Assembly (NCBI RefSeq): GCF_001422375.1
Contig: NZ_LMMU01000014.1
Span: 21,816-85,815, forward strand
Direction of reading: 5' to 3'
Source of the DNA: Methylobacterium sp. Leaf99
GTDB taxonomy: Bacteria; Pseudomonadota; Alphaproteobacteria; Rhizobiales; Beijerinckiaceae
DNA: 64,000 nucleotides
Shown: one piece after another, positions 1 through 8,637 of the stretch
Position numbering within the stretch: the first letter of the stretch is position 1
How the letters are laid out: the number at the start of each line of letters is the position of its first letter
The notes under the pieces: generated by a model
Told to the model about the DNA's origin: nothing
Database searches by the model: none
The model's input: the letters and a program-made list of their open reading frames with translations, nothing else
Translations under genes and position numbers: made by a program

Positions 1-160
1 CGCCTTCGACGGGCCGCCCACCCCGGAGGCCCTGCGGGCGGGGATCGCCGCGGCGATCCCCGAGGCCGACTGGTACGACGACGTCCACGGCGCCCCGGAC
101 TGGCGCCGCCACGTCACGGGCCTCCTCGCGGAGGAGATCCGGCGGGAGCTCGCCCCATGA
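1..160 (+). CDS. FAD-binding subunit of molybdenum hydroxylase, C-terminal fragment
   Basis: The window opens inside a reading frame (frame starting at base 2) that runs 52 codons to a TGA at 158-160. The tail ends RRHVTGLLAEEIRRELAP, which resembles the C-terminal domain of CoxM/XdhA-type FAD subunits, where an xWRRxxxxxLxxRxLxxA pattern is usual. The stop overlaps the start of the next gene as ATGA, so the two are almost certainly translationally coupled. The downstream gene carries the FeS and molybdopterin domains but no FAD domain, and this fragment would supply the missing subunit. The family call rests on a short tail plus context, so it is moderately secure. Confidence 0.6.
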   Translation, partial: AFDGPPTPEALRAGIAAAIPEADWYDDVHGAPDWRRHVTGLLAEEIRRELAP

Positions 161-2916
161 GGCTCACCGTCAACGGGCAGGCGCAGGAGGCCACGGCCCG
201 GCCCGGCCAGTGCCTGCGCACCTTCCTGCGGGAGCTCGGCTGGTTCGGCGTCAAGAAGGGCTGCGACGCCGGCGATTGCGGCGCCTGCACCGTGCACCTC
301 GACGGCGAGGCGGTGCATGCCTGCCTGCTGCCCGCCTTCCGGGCCGAGGGGCGGGCCGTGACCACCATCGAGGGCCTGGCCGGCCCGTGCCGGCCCGGCG
401 GCGGGCCGCCCGAGCTTTTCCACCCCATGCAGGACGCCTTCCTCGACGCGCAGGGCTTCCAGTGCGGGTTCTGCACCCCCGGCCTGATCATGACGGCCGC
501 CGCCCTCGACCAGGGCCAGCGCCGGGACCTCGGCACGGCCCTGAAGGGCAACCTCTGCCGCTGCACCGGCTACCGCGCCATCCGCGACGCCGTGGCGGGC
601 ACGGGCCATGCCGAGGCGCCCCAGGCCTGCCGCGCGCCCGTCGGGCGCGACGTGCGGGCGCCGGCGGGCGCGGCGGTGGTTTCGGGCACGGCGCCCTACA
701 CCCTCGACGTGGCGATGCCGGGCCTGCTGCACCTGAAGGTGCTGCGCGCGCCCCATGCCCACGCCCGCATCGTGGCCATCGACCGGGCGGCGGCGCTGGC
801 CGTTCCGGGCGTGGTGGCCGTGTACACCCACGCGGACGTGCCGCAGCGGCGCTTCTCCACCGGGCGCCACGAGAACCCCGCCGACGACGCCCCCGACACC
901 CTGATCCTCGATTCCATCGTCCGGTTCGTCGGCCAGCGCGTCGCCGCCGTCCTGGCGGAGAGCGAGGCGGCGGCGGAGGCCGGCGTCGCGGCCCTCGTGG
1001 TGACCTACGAGATCCGGCCGGCCCTGCTCGATCCGGACGCGGCGCTGCGGCCCGACGCCCCCCTGGTGCACGATCCCGCCGACCGCGCATCGCCGCCCCC
1101 CGGCGCCGACGCGCCGCCGCTCTCGGCCCACCCGAACCTCGCGGCGGAGGCCCACGGCGCCATCGGCGACGTCGCGGTCGGGTTCGCGCAAGCCGACCTC
1201 ATCCACGAGGCGGACTACGTCTCCCAGCGCGTCCAGCACGCCGCCCTCGAGACCCACGGCGCCCTCGGCTGGCGCGACGCCGAGGGCCGCCTCGTGGTGC
1301 GGTCCTCGACCCAGGTGCCGTTCCTGACCCGCGACGCCCTCTGCGCCCTGTTCGACCTCGACCGGACCGCGGTCCGCGTCCTGTGCGGCCGCGTCGGCGG
1401 CGGGTTCGGCGGCAAGCAGGAGATGCTCACCGAGGACCTCGTCGCCCTCGCCGTGCTGCGGACCGGACGGCCGGTGCGGTGGGACCTGACCCGCCAGGAG
1501 CAGTTCACGGCCACGACCACGCGCCATCCCATGCGGGTGCGGGTGAAGATGGGGGCGCGGGCCGACGGCACCCTCACGGCGATCCAGCTGACCGTCCTGT
1601 CCGACACCGGCGCCTACGCCAACCACGCCGGCGGCGTGCTGCACCACGGCTGCAACGAGTGCATCGCCGCCTATACCTGCCCGAACAAGCGGGTGGACGG
1701 GGTCAGCGTCTACACCAACACACTGCCGGCGGGCGCCTTCCGCGGCTACGGCCTCAGCCAGACGATCTTCGCCGTGGAATCGGCCCTGGACGAGCTGGCG
1801 CGCGGGCTGGGCCTCGATCCGTTCGCCATGCGCCGCCGCAACGCCGTGCGGCCGGGCGACCCCCTGGTCGCCACCAGCCTGGAGCCCCACGACGTCCAGT
1901 ACGGCTCCTACGGCCTCGACCAGTGCCTCGACCTCGCACAGGCGGCCCTCGCAGAAGACTCGGGCGCGCCGCCGCCGGGGCCGGACTGGCTGATCGGCGA
2001 GGGCATGGCCATGGCGATGATCGACACGATCCCGCCGCGCGGCCACTTCGCCCACGCGCACCTGCGCCGCGAGCCCGACGGCTACGCCCTCGCCATCGGC
2101 ACGGCCGAATTCGGCAACGGCACCAGCACCGTGCATACCCAGATCGCCGCGCAGGCGCTCTCGACCACGCCCGACCGCATCCGCCTGATCCAGGCCGACA
2201 CCGATGCCGTCGCGCACGACACCGGCGCCTACGGCAGCACCGGCACCGTCGTTGCCGGCCAGGCCAATTTTCGCGCGGCGACGGCGCTGGCCGGGGCCCT
2301 GACGAGGGCGGCGGCGGAGCGGATGGGGGTCGACCCAGATGCCTGCCGCCTGTCGGGCGAGGTTGTGGAAACCCCGGCCGGTCCCGTCCCGCTCTCGTCC
2401 CTCGCGCCCATGGAGGCCCGGGCCGAGGCCGACGGCTCGCCGCGCTCCGTCGCCTTCAACGTCCAGGCGTTCCGGGTCGCCGTGCACCCGGGGACCGGCG
2501 AGGTCCGCATCCTGGCGAGCATCCAGGCCGTGGACGCCGGCGTGGTCATCAACCCGATGCAGTGCCGGGGTCAGGTCGAGGGCGGGGTGGCCCAGGCCCT
2601 CGGCGCCGCCCTCTACGAGGATTACCGCTTCGATGCGGCGGGCGGCGTGCTCACGCAGACGTTCCGCAACTACCACATCCCGGCCTGCGCCGACGTGCCC
2701 GACACGCGGGTGCTGTTCGCCGACACCCACGACCGCATCGGGCCGCTGGGCGCCAAATCCATGAGCGAATCGCCCTACAACCCCGTCGCCCCGGCCCTGG
2801 CCAACGCGATCCGCGATGCCACCGGCGCGCGCCTCACCGCGACGCCGTTCGCGCCCGACCGGATCTTTCGGGCTGTGATGGCGGCGGTGGCGGAGCGCGA
2901 GGGCTCCGCCACCTGA
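157..2916 (+). CDS. Xanthine dehydrogenase-family protein, fused [2Fe-2S] and molybdopterin subunits
   Basis: This 919-residue molybdenum hydroxylase likely oxidises a purine such as hypoxanthine or xanthine. Residues 1-155 are the two [2Fe-2S] domains: a plant-type cluster with Cys36, Cys41, Cys44 and Cys56, then QCGFCTPG (Cys103, Cys106) and NLCRCTGYR (Cys134, Cys136). From about residue 165 the molybdopterin-binding part follows, with GRVGGGFGGKQ near 410, AGAFRGYG near 530 and GPLGAKSMSES near 862; the Glu of SMSES aligns with the catalytic base of the family. No FAD domain lies between the two halves; that function appears to be in the upstream gene, whose stop overlaps this start. Urate oxidase and later purine genes nearby support a purine substrate, but aldehyde or another N-heterocycle cannot be excluded. 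Confidence 0.88.
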   Translation: MRLTVNGQAQEATARPGQCLRTFLRELGWFGVKKGCDAGDCGACTVHLDGEAVHACLLPAFRAEGRAVTTIEGLAGPCRPGGGPPELFHPMQDAFLDAQGFQCGFCTPGLIMTAAALDQGQRRDLGTALKGNLCRCTGYRAIRDAVAGTGHAEAPQACRAPVGRDVRAPAGAAVVSGTAPYTLDVAMPGLLHLKVLRAPHAHARIVAIDRAAALAVPGVVAVYTHADVPQRRFSTGRHENPADDAPDTLILDSIVRFVGQRVAAVLAESEAAAEAGVAALVVTYEIRPALLDPDAALRPDAPLVHDPADRASPPPGADAPPLSAHPNLAAEAHGAIGDVAVGFAQADLIHEADYVSQRVQHAALETHGALGWRDAEGRLVVRSSTQVPFLTRDALCALFDLDRTAVRVLCGRVGGGFGGKQEMLTEDLVALAVLRTGRPVRWDLTRQEQFTATTTRHPMRVRVKMGARADGTLTAIQLTVLSDTGAYANHAGGVLHHGCNECIAAYTCPNKRVDGVSVYTNTLPAGAFRGYGLSQTIFAVESALDELARGLGLDPFAMRRRNAVRPGDPLVATSLEPHDVQYGSYGLDQCLDLAQAALAEDSGAPPPGPDWLIGEGMAMAMIDTIPPRGHFAHAHLRREPDGYALAIGTAEFGNGTSTVHTQIAAQALSTTPDRIRLIQADTDAVAHDTGAYGSTGTVVAGQANFRAATALAGALTRAAAERMGVDPDACRLSGEVVETPAGPVPLSSLAPMEARAEADGSPRSVAFNVQAFRVAVHPGTGEVRILASIQAVDAGVVINPMQCRGQVEGGVAQALGAALYEDYRFDAAGGVLTQTFRNYHIPACADVPDTRVLFADTHDRIGPLGAKSMSESPYNPVAPALANAIRDATGARLTATPFAPDRIFRAVMAAVAEREGSAT

Positions 2917-2922
2917 AATCCG

Positions 2923-4359
2923 TCAGGCCGTCCTTTCCGAAAAAATCGCCTTCTTGACGATGGCGTGGACGCCCCAGTTGCCGTCCACCACCTGGGTGAT
3001 TCCGAAATCGACGGCGATGGACATGAGCGAGATCGCCTCGTCCTCGGTCAGCCCCTTCGCGTGCATGAGGAAGGACCGCATCTTGTGGAAGGCGTCGCGC
3101 ATGGCGAGGTCGAGGGAGGATTTCTGGAAGATCGCGTTCTGCGCGTCGGGGCCGAGGTCCCGCAGGTAGTTCGGATAGCTGAAGCCCGAGAGCACCCAGT
3201 CCTCGGCGGTCTCGATCATCGGGAAATCGAGGGCTTCCAGGGACGTGCCGGCGAGATCGGTCTTCTTGTGCAGGATGAACTGGAAGGTCCCGGTGAGCGA
3301 GCACTCGATGGCCGTGCCGCAGAGTTCGGAATCGCCCTGGCTCGCATGGGGATCGCCCACGGAGAACAGGGCGCCCGGCACGGCGACGGGATAGTACATC
3401 GTCGCGCCCTTGCCGATGCGCCAGTTGTCGATGTTGCCGCCGGTGTAGCTCGGCGGGATCGAGTTCACCATCTCGGCCTCGGCGGGCGCGAGGCCCATGG
3501 TCCCAAAATGCGGGCGGATCGGCACGCGAATGCCCTTGAGCACGTCGTAGGTGCGCGTCGTCTTGGTATGGTCGACGGGGATGCCCGGATAGTCGATGGT
3601 CGGGTGCAGCACCCCGTTGGGGTCGGTGACGCCGGGCCAGGGGAAGCTGTAGACGGCTTTCGCCCAATCGCGCCCGCCCGTGGCATCGACCTCGTAGATG
3701 GTGATGACCTCGCGCTTCTTCCCCTCCAGCATGTCGCCGTAATGGTAGCCCCACCAGGCGGCGGCGTTGCTGCCAAAGGTCGAGCCCTTGAACTTCGGGT
3801 TGGCGGAGGGGCGCGGCGCCACGTCGAGGATGCGCACTTCGAGGACGTCGCCGGGCTCGGCGCCCCGGATCGCCACCGGGCCGGTGCAGATATGCACGCC
3901 GAGGCCGCCGCCCGGCCCGAGCTTGGCATCCTCCGGGCCGGCGCCGCGCCGGGTGACGCCCTTCCGCTCCTTCGTCCAGAGGAAGACGCTCTCGGCCCCG
4001 GGATCGCCCGTCACCATACGCTCGGAATCGTCGTTGGCGTGGTGGGTGAGCGTCTCGATGGTGACGTAGTCGCCCGACGCGATCTCGACCTGCGGTTTCA
4101 GGGTCTTGCTGAAGTAGCCCCAGTGCACGGTCTCGGCGGTGGCGGGGAGGTGGTAATGCGCGGATTGCCTCACGCCCCTGCTGGCCTCGGCCAGGGCCGG
4201 GCTCACCAGGGACAAGCCGCCGGCGGCGAGGGCGGCGGCGCCCCCGGACGCCACGAACCCGCTCTTGAGGAAGGCGCGCCGCTCGGGCTCCATGTCACGC
4301 CGGTAGCGCAGGCGGTGCTCCGCGAAGGCCGCGCAGGTCGGATCGTCGCCGAGGCACAT
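2923..4359 (-). CDS. Acetamidase/formamidase-family protein with Tat signal
   Basis: This is a 478-residue member of the FmdA/AmdA acetamidase/formamidase family, which hydrolyses short amides to ammonia and a carboxylate. The family core runs from about residue 65, with the GDVLEVRILDV stretch and the acidic/His-rich segment HASQGDSELCGTAIECSL near residue 345. The N-terminus carries ERRAFLKSGF followed by an Ala/Gly-rich hydrophobic stretch ending SPALAEA, a good twin-arginine export signal, which is unusual because the best-studied formamidases are cytoplasmic. The start at 4359 has GGAGAG a few bases upstream; an internal Met at 4293 (MEPERRAF) is a plausible alternative. It converges with the xanthine dehydrogenase gene, leaving only 6 bases between their ends. 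The substrate is unknown; a small amide from ureide breakdown would fit. Confidence 0.85.
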   Translation of the reverse strand: MCLGDDPTCAAFAEHRLRYRRDMEPERRAFLKSGFVASGGAAALAAGGLSLVSPALAEASRGVRQSAHYHLPATAETVHWGYFSKTLKPQVEIASGDYVTIETLTHHANDDSERMVTGDPGAESVFLWTKERKGVTRRGAGPEDAKLGPGGGLGVHICTGPVAIRGAEPGDVLEVRILDVAPRPSANPKFKGSTFGSNAAAWWGYHYGDMLEGKKREVITIYEVDATGGRDWAKAVYSFPWPGVTDPNGVLHPTIDYPGIPVDHTKTTRTYDVLKGIRVPIRPHFGTMGLAPAEAEMVNSIPPSYTGGNIDNWRIGKGATMYYPVAVPGALFSVGDPHASQGDSELCGTAIECSLTGTFQFILHKKTDLAGTSLEALDFPMIETAEDWVLSGFSYPNYLRDLGPDAQNAIFQKSSLDLAMRDAFHKMRSFLMHAKGLTEDEAISLMSIAVDFGITQVVDGNWGVHAIVKKAIFSERTA

Positions 4360-4935
4360 CTCGTCTCTCCGGTGGGAAGCGTCCGGAGCCGTGTACGCAA
4401 GCCGGCGGCCAGGCCGACCCGAGATCCGTTCGGCCCGAAGCGATCGAGCGTCAGCGGCATCGCCGCCCCGGCGTTGCGCGCGGCGGCGATGCGGTTGCGG
4501 ATTTCGGACAAGGCCAAAGCCGAAGCATGGATCGACCACGATCGGGAGATCGACGGAATCGGTGAGTTCGCGCGGCGGCGTGGATCGCCGGTCTCCCTCG
4601 CGGGTGGGGATGACGGGGAAGCCCTTTTCCCGTGCCGCCGCGAGCCGCCGGAAGATCGGGCCGATCGGCGCGCGGGTGAAGGCGAGGGCGTAGCCCAGTC
4701 CGGAGCCGTGGCCAGAAAGAGGGCAGGGCGGCGATCGGGGCTCCTGAAATTTGTGCAGGGGCGCACTCAATAGAGAAACACCTTGCGCAAAGGACATGCA
4801 TCATCCTGATGCAGCGCGCAGGCGGCGTACGGCCCTTTCGCAAAAAACCGACGAAGACAGCAGCGAGGTCGGTCCCTTATCGTAGAGGGCCGGTTTTTCG
4901 GCCATGCCTCACCGAGCATGGCGCGGATTCGCGCC
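4360..4935. other. Intergenic region, no confident gene
   Basis: These 576 bases lie between the formamidase-like gene and the 3' end of urate oxidase. No frame has both a plausible start with a ribosome-binding site and an alphaproteobacterial-looking product. On the minus strand around 4560-4700 one frame reads AAAREKGFPVIPTREGDR, faintly like the isochorismatase/biuret-hydrolase motif, but it is not continued in frame. Around 4888-4908 a short GGCCG/CGGCC hairpin with a T-rich loop may end transcription. Confidence 0.5.
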
Positions 4936-5775
4936 TCAGTCCCGGCCGATGGTCGCCTCGATCTGCCCGTGGGGCTCGTCCGTCGGCAGGAACACCACGC
5001 CCGGGTTCTCGAGGCCGAACGGGGTCAGGTCGATGGGGATGTAGTGCTTGTTCGGCATGGCGAAGCCGATCTCGGCGATCTCCGGGATGGCGTCGAGGAC
5101 CGCCTCGCCCATGCGGTACATGCTGTCCTGGACCCCGGCGCTGTAGGTCGTGCCGAACACCGCCATCAGGACTTCGAGGACCCTGGCGTTGGTGACCGCG
5201 GTGTCGGCCGGCATGCGCGCCCAGGTCCAGGTCGCGTCCATGGCGGTGGCGGCGATGCGGTCGGTGGTGTCCGCCAGGGTGCGGTAGCGGTCCTGGACGA
5301 AGTCCGCCCAGCCCGACCGGGTGGTCTTCATGAAGGTGAAGTTCCGCAGGCCCGATTGCAGCACGGCCCCGTCGCGGCGCGCCACCAGCCGGACATGGGC
5401 CGTTCCGTTGCCGTCGAGGGTGAAGACGTGGCCGTGCGGCGCCCCCGCGATGGTCTGGCGCAGCCAGCGCGTCTCCCGGCCTTCGACCTGCAGTTCCGCG
5501 ACCTGCGGATAGGTGTCGAGGAGGGTCCGGGCGACGGCCTCGACGAAGGCTTCCTTGTCCAGGGAGAGGTTTTGGGCCGCCACCACGTTGACGATGTTCT
5601 TCACGCTGTCGGTGGCGATGCAGGCCCGGTTGTCGCCCCCGGTCCAGGCGGCGTCGAAGGCCCCCGTCATCAGCACCGTGAGGGACAGCTCGCGCGGGGT
5701 GTGGTGGTCGCCGTCGCGGGTGAGCCGCATCACCCGAACCTGGGCCTTGCCGTACCGGGAAGCGGTCAGGGGCAT
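4936..5775 (-). CDS. Urate oxidase (cofactor-independent uricase)
   Basis: Urate oxidase converts urate and oxygen to 5-hydroxyisourate and peroxide in the cytosol without a metal or flavin. The 279-residue protein has the two-fold T-fold pattern: an early Lys-containing segment RYGKAQVRVMR, the TDSVKNIVNVVA helix near residue 56, and the uricase signature MPNKHYIPIDL near residue 242. The length is normal for bacterial uricases. The next two steps of the pathway are encoded by the divergent fused gene starting at 6020, so 5776-6019 should hold both promoters. The start Met at 5775 has AGAGA a few bases upstream. Function assignment is firm. Confidence 0.94.
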   Translation of the reverse strand: MPLTASRYGKAQVRVMRLTRDGDHHTPRELSLTVLMTGAFDAAWTGGDNRACIATDSVKNIVNVVAAQNLSLDKEAFVEAVARTLLDTYPQVAELQVEGRETRWLRQTIAGAPHGHVFTLDGNGTAHVRLVARRDGAVLQSGLRNFTFMKTTRSGWADFVQDRYRTLADTTDRIAATAMDATWTWARMPADTAVTNARVLEVLMAVFGTTYSAGVQDSMYRMGEAVLDAIPEIAEIGFAMPNKHYIPIDLTPFGLENPGVVFLPTDEPHGQIEATIGRD

Positions 5776-6019
5776 GGTTCTCTCCAGGGACGACGGGGCC
5801 GGACGGACGCGCGATGGTCGGCGAAAGCCGCCCGAGGCTCAAGGCCCGGCGGAGGCCGCCGAAGGAGGCTCGACACCGCCGCCGCGCGGCCCCCGCCCGG
5901 GGATGCCGTTGCGACGGGGCAAAGCGTGTGCCAGGCCGGAGCCGGGATGGCCCGTCGCCGGCACCGTTCGGCCCTGCGATGCGTCGCCATCGCCCGCTTC
6001 CACCGGGGACCCGGCCGTC

Positions 6020-6874
6020 ATGGCGACCACACGCGGGGCAACGACACTTGCGGCCCTGAACGATGCGCCGGTCCCGGACGTCGTGGCGGCGCTCGGCGCC
6101 GTCTTCGGGCACGCGCCCTGGGTGGCCGAGGGAGCCGCGGCGCGGCGGCCCTTTCCCACCGTCGAGGCCCTGGTCCGCGCCCTGCGCGACGTGGTCCACG
6201 GGGCCCCGGACGCCCGGCGGCTCGCCCTGCTCGCGGAACACCCCGAACCCGCCGGCCCGCCCGATCCCCTGTCGGAGACCGAATCCGCCCGCTTCGCGGC
6301 GCTCGGTGCGGCCTACCGCGAACGGTTCGGGTTTCCCGTCATCCTCTGCGCCGGGCGGCACGGCCGCGCCTCCCTGCTCGCCACCGTCGAGCGACGGCTG
6401 GCCGCGTCCCCCGACGCGGAGCGGCGGGAGGCCGAGGCCGAGGCGATGCGGATCGCGGCGATCCGCCTGAATGCCGTGGTGACCGGCGCCGGGCCGCCGA
6501 CCACCACGGGACGGATCTCGACCCATGTCCTCGACACCGTCCGGGGCCGGCCGGCGGCCGGCGTGGCCGTCGAGCTCGTGGAATTCGTCTCGGCGACGGA
6601 GACCGCGGTCGTCGCCCGGGCGGTGACCAACGCGGACGGCCGCACCGACGCGCCCCTGATCCACGGACGCCCCGTGCCGAGGGCGACCTACGAGCTGCGC
6701 TTCGGCCTCGGAGACTACTTTCGCCGGGTCGGACCCACCCTCGGCCTCGACCTGCCCGAACCGCCCTTCCTCGACATCGTGCCCCTGCGCTTCGGCGTCG
6801 GCGACCCGGAGGGCCACTATCACGTGCCCCTGGTGGCGACCCCGTGGAGCTACCAGACCTATCGCGGCAGCTGA
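6020..6874 (+). CDS. Bifunctional OHCU decarboxylase / 5-hydroxyisourate hydrolase
   Basis: This 284-residue fusion carries out the two steps after uricase: hydrolysis of 5-hydroxyisourate to OHCU and stereospecific decarboxylation of OHCU to S-allantoin. Residues 1-150 are the OHCU decarboxylase (UraD) domain, with HPEPAG and the RERFGFPVI segment. From about residue 160 the transthyretin-like HIU hydrolase (UraH/PucM) domain begins with GRISTHVLDTVRGRPA and ends with the diagnostic YHVPLV and C-terminal YRGS; both active-site His positions are present. The order UraD then UraH matches fusions known in other bacteria and plants, where they channel unstable intermediates. The start at 6020 (MATTRGATT) was chosen because homology begins directly after it; more upstream starts lie in low-quality sequence. 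Confidence 0.92.
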   Translation: MATTRGATTLAALNDAPVPDVVAALGAVFGHAPWVAEGAAARRPFPTVEALVRALRDVVHGAPDARRLALLAEHPEPAGPPDPLSETESARFAALGAAYRERFGFPVILCAGRHGRASLLATVERRLAASPDAERREAEAEAMRIAAIRLNAVVTGAGPPTTTGRISTHVLDTVRGRPAAGVAVELVEFVSATETAVVARAVTNADGRTDAPLIHGRPVPRATYELRFGLGDYFRRVGPTLGLDLPEPPFLDIVPLRFGVGDPEGHYHVPLVATPWSYQTYRGS

Positions 6875-6892
6875 CCCCGCCGCGGCCCCGTC

Positions 6893-8257
6893 TCAGACGG
6901 CGCCGAACAGGTGTCGGGCCAGCTGCGTGTGCTCCTCGCGAAGCCGGCGCGTGTCGAGGCCGACGGGGTGCCCGTCGATCACCCGCCATTGTCCGGCGAC
7001 CATCACCCGGTCGGCCCGGTGCGCCCCGCACAGGACCAGGGCCGCCAGGGGATCGTGCGCGCCGGAGAAGCGCAGCTCGTCGAGGGTGAACAGGGCCAGA
7101 TCCGCCTCGCGGCCCGCTTCGATCCGGCCGATGTCCGAGCGCCCGAGGCAGGCGGCCGAGCCCTCCGTCGCCCAGCGCAGGGCGTCGAGGTGGGTGACCC
7201 GCTCCGCCCCGTAGGTGAGGCGGTTCAGCATCAGGGCGTGGCGCACGCCCTCCATGAGGTTCGAACTGTCGTTGGAGGCCGAGCCGTCGACGCCGAGGCC
7301 CACGGGGGAGCCGGCGGCCTCGAGCTCGCAGGTCCGGCACTGACCCGACGCCAGGGTCATGTTCGAGGTCGGGCAGTGGCACACGCCGACGCCCGCACGC
7401 CCAAGGCGGGCGACCTCGTCGTCGGTGAAGTGGATGCCGTGGGCGAGCCAGGTCCGCGCCTTCATCCAGCCGACCTCCTCGAGGTAGTCGACGGGGCGCT
7501 GGCCGAACGTGGCGAGGCAGTAGGCGTCCTCGTCGAGGGTCTCGCCCAGATGCGTGTGCAGGCGGCAATCGTGGCGCTCGGCGAGCGCCGCGCTCTCGCG
7601 CATCAGCCGCTTCGTCACGTTGAAGGGCGAGCACGGGGCGAGCCCGATCTGCACCATCGCGCCGGGCGCGGGGTCGTGGAACAGGGACAGCACCCGCTCG
7701 CTGTCGGCGAGGATCGTGTCGTCGTCCTGCACGAGGGCGTCCGGCGGCAGGCCGCCGTCGCGCACGGACAGGCTCATGGAGCCGCGGGTGACGAAGGCGC
7801 GGATGCCGAGCGCCCGCGCCTCCTCGACCTGGATGTCGACGGCGGCCTCGAGCCCCTTCGGGAACAGGTAGTGGTGGTCCCCCGCCGTGGTGCAGCCCGA
7901 CAGCAGCAGTTCGGTGTAGGCGAGGCGCGTGGCGAGGCGGAACGCCTCCGGGGTCAGCCTGTCCCAGACCGTGTAGAGCGCCTGGAGCCAGGGAAACAGC
8001 GGCTTGTTGATCGCCAGGGGATGGGCGCGGGTCAGGGTCTGGAAGAAGTGGTGATGGGTGTTGACGAGGCCGGGAATCACCACGTGGCGCGCGGCGTCGA
8101 AGGTCTCGTGCACCGGCGCCGCCGGCCGTCCGCCCGCGGGCACGCACTCCACGAGGCGCGTCCCCTCGACGACGACGCCGCCGGCGGCCTCCGCCGCGAG
8201 GATCGCCATCGGGTTCCTGATCCAGAGGCGGCGGGCCCCGCCCGTATGCTCGTTCAT
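6893..8257 (-). CDS. 8-oxoguanine deaminase-like amidohydrolase
   Basis: This 454-residue member of the amidohydrolase superfamily (AtzB/TrzN/8-oxoguanine deaminase branch) likely deaminates an oxidised or hydroxylated purine or triazine. 8-Oxoguanine to urate would feed directly into the neighbouring uricase. Metal and catalytic motifs are visible: NTHHHFFQT after the first strand, HTHLGET, HGIHFTDDE and GVDGSASND, consistent with a mononuclear Zn or Fe site. The chosen start MNEHTGG at 8257 is preceded by GGGAGTGGGG; the frame stays open to 8311. It converges on the UraD-UraH gene with an 18-base gap and diverges from the AtzG-like gene. Hydroxyatrazine-type chemistry is an alternative, less likely given the purine context. 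Confidence 0.85.
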   Translation of the reverse strand: MNEHTGGARRLWIRNPMAILAAEAAGGVVVEGTRLVECVPAGGRPAAPVHETFDAARHVVIPGLVNTHHHFFQTLTRAHPLAINKPLFPWLQALYTVWDRLTPEAFRLATRLAYTELLLSGCTTAGDHHYLFPKGLEAAVDIQVEEARALGIRAFVTRGSMSLSVRDGGLPPDALVQDDDTILADSERVLSLFHDPAPGAMVQIGLAPCSPFNVTKRLMRESAALAERHDCRLHTHLGETLDEDAYCLATFGQRPVDYLEEVGWMKARTWLAHGIHFTDDEVARLGRAGVGVCHCPTSNMTLASGQCRTCELEAAGSPVGLGVDGSASNDSSNLMEGVRHALMLNRLTYGAERVTHLDALRWATEGSAACLGRSDIGRIEAGREADLALFTLDELRFSGAHDPLAALVLCGAHRADRVMVAGQWRVIDGHPVGLDTRRLREEHTQLARHLFGAV

Positions 8258-8436
8258 CCCCACTCCCGATTCCGCGTGCCGCCGGCTCCCCGTGCTGCCG
8301 GGATAGAGCACGTTTCACGCCGTTCGGCCCAGCCTCGGACGCGGGCGGCCGCGGGGCCGGGCCGGAACGGGACTTGCCTCAAGGCCGGCGCCGCGCCGTC
8401 CCGAAAGGCTCACCGGCGCTCGCAAGGAGGAGACGC

Positions 8437-8637
8437 ATGACGGACGCACCACACGACCCGGCCTTCGATCCGGACGCCTACGCCCGGGCCGCGGCCGGCC
8501 TGCTCGCCCTGCCGCTCGACCCCGCCTGGATGCCGGCGATCGCGGCCAACCTGCGCGTCCTCCACGCCGCCGCCGATCTCGTCGGCGCCTTCCCCCTGCC
8601 GGACGCCGCCGAGGCCGCCCCGGTCTTCGCGGCATGA
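8437..8637 (+). CDS. DUF4089 / AtzG-HpxX-like small subunit
   Basis: This 66-residue acidic, Ala-rich protein matches the DUF4089 family, whose member AtzG is a small partner that wraps and stabilises the amidase AtzE; the equivalent in Klebsiella oxalurate catabolism is HpxX. Visible family features are the helix AYARAAAGLLALPLDPAW and the following NLRVLHAAADLVGAFPLP. A strong AAGGAGG lies 7 bases before the ATG. Its TGA overlaps the ATG of the amidase gene, consistent with 1:1 subunit synthesis. Confidence 0.85.
   Translation: MTDAPHDPAFDPDAYARAAAGLLALPLDPAWMPAIAANLRVLHAAADLVGAFPLPDAAEAAPVFAA

Noticed and set aside
157..2957. Long overlapping frames opposite and beside the xanthine dehydrogenase gene
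   Set aside because: They are Arg/Pro/Ala/Gly-rich shadows produced by high GC and lack protein families or start signals.
4480..4740. Possible isochorismatase/biuret-hydrolase remnant on the minus strand (AAAREKGFPVIPTREGDR)
   Set aside because: Only one short motif fits and it is not continued in the same frame; no other family motifs were found, so chance is as likely as a decayed gene.
4888..4908. Short GGCCG/CGGCC hairpin with T-rich loop near the urate oxidase end
   Set aside because: Only a 5-bp stem; too weak to call as a terminator.
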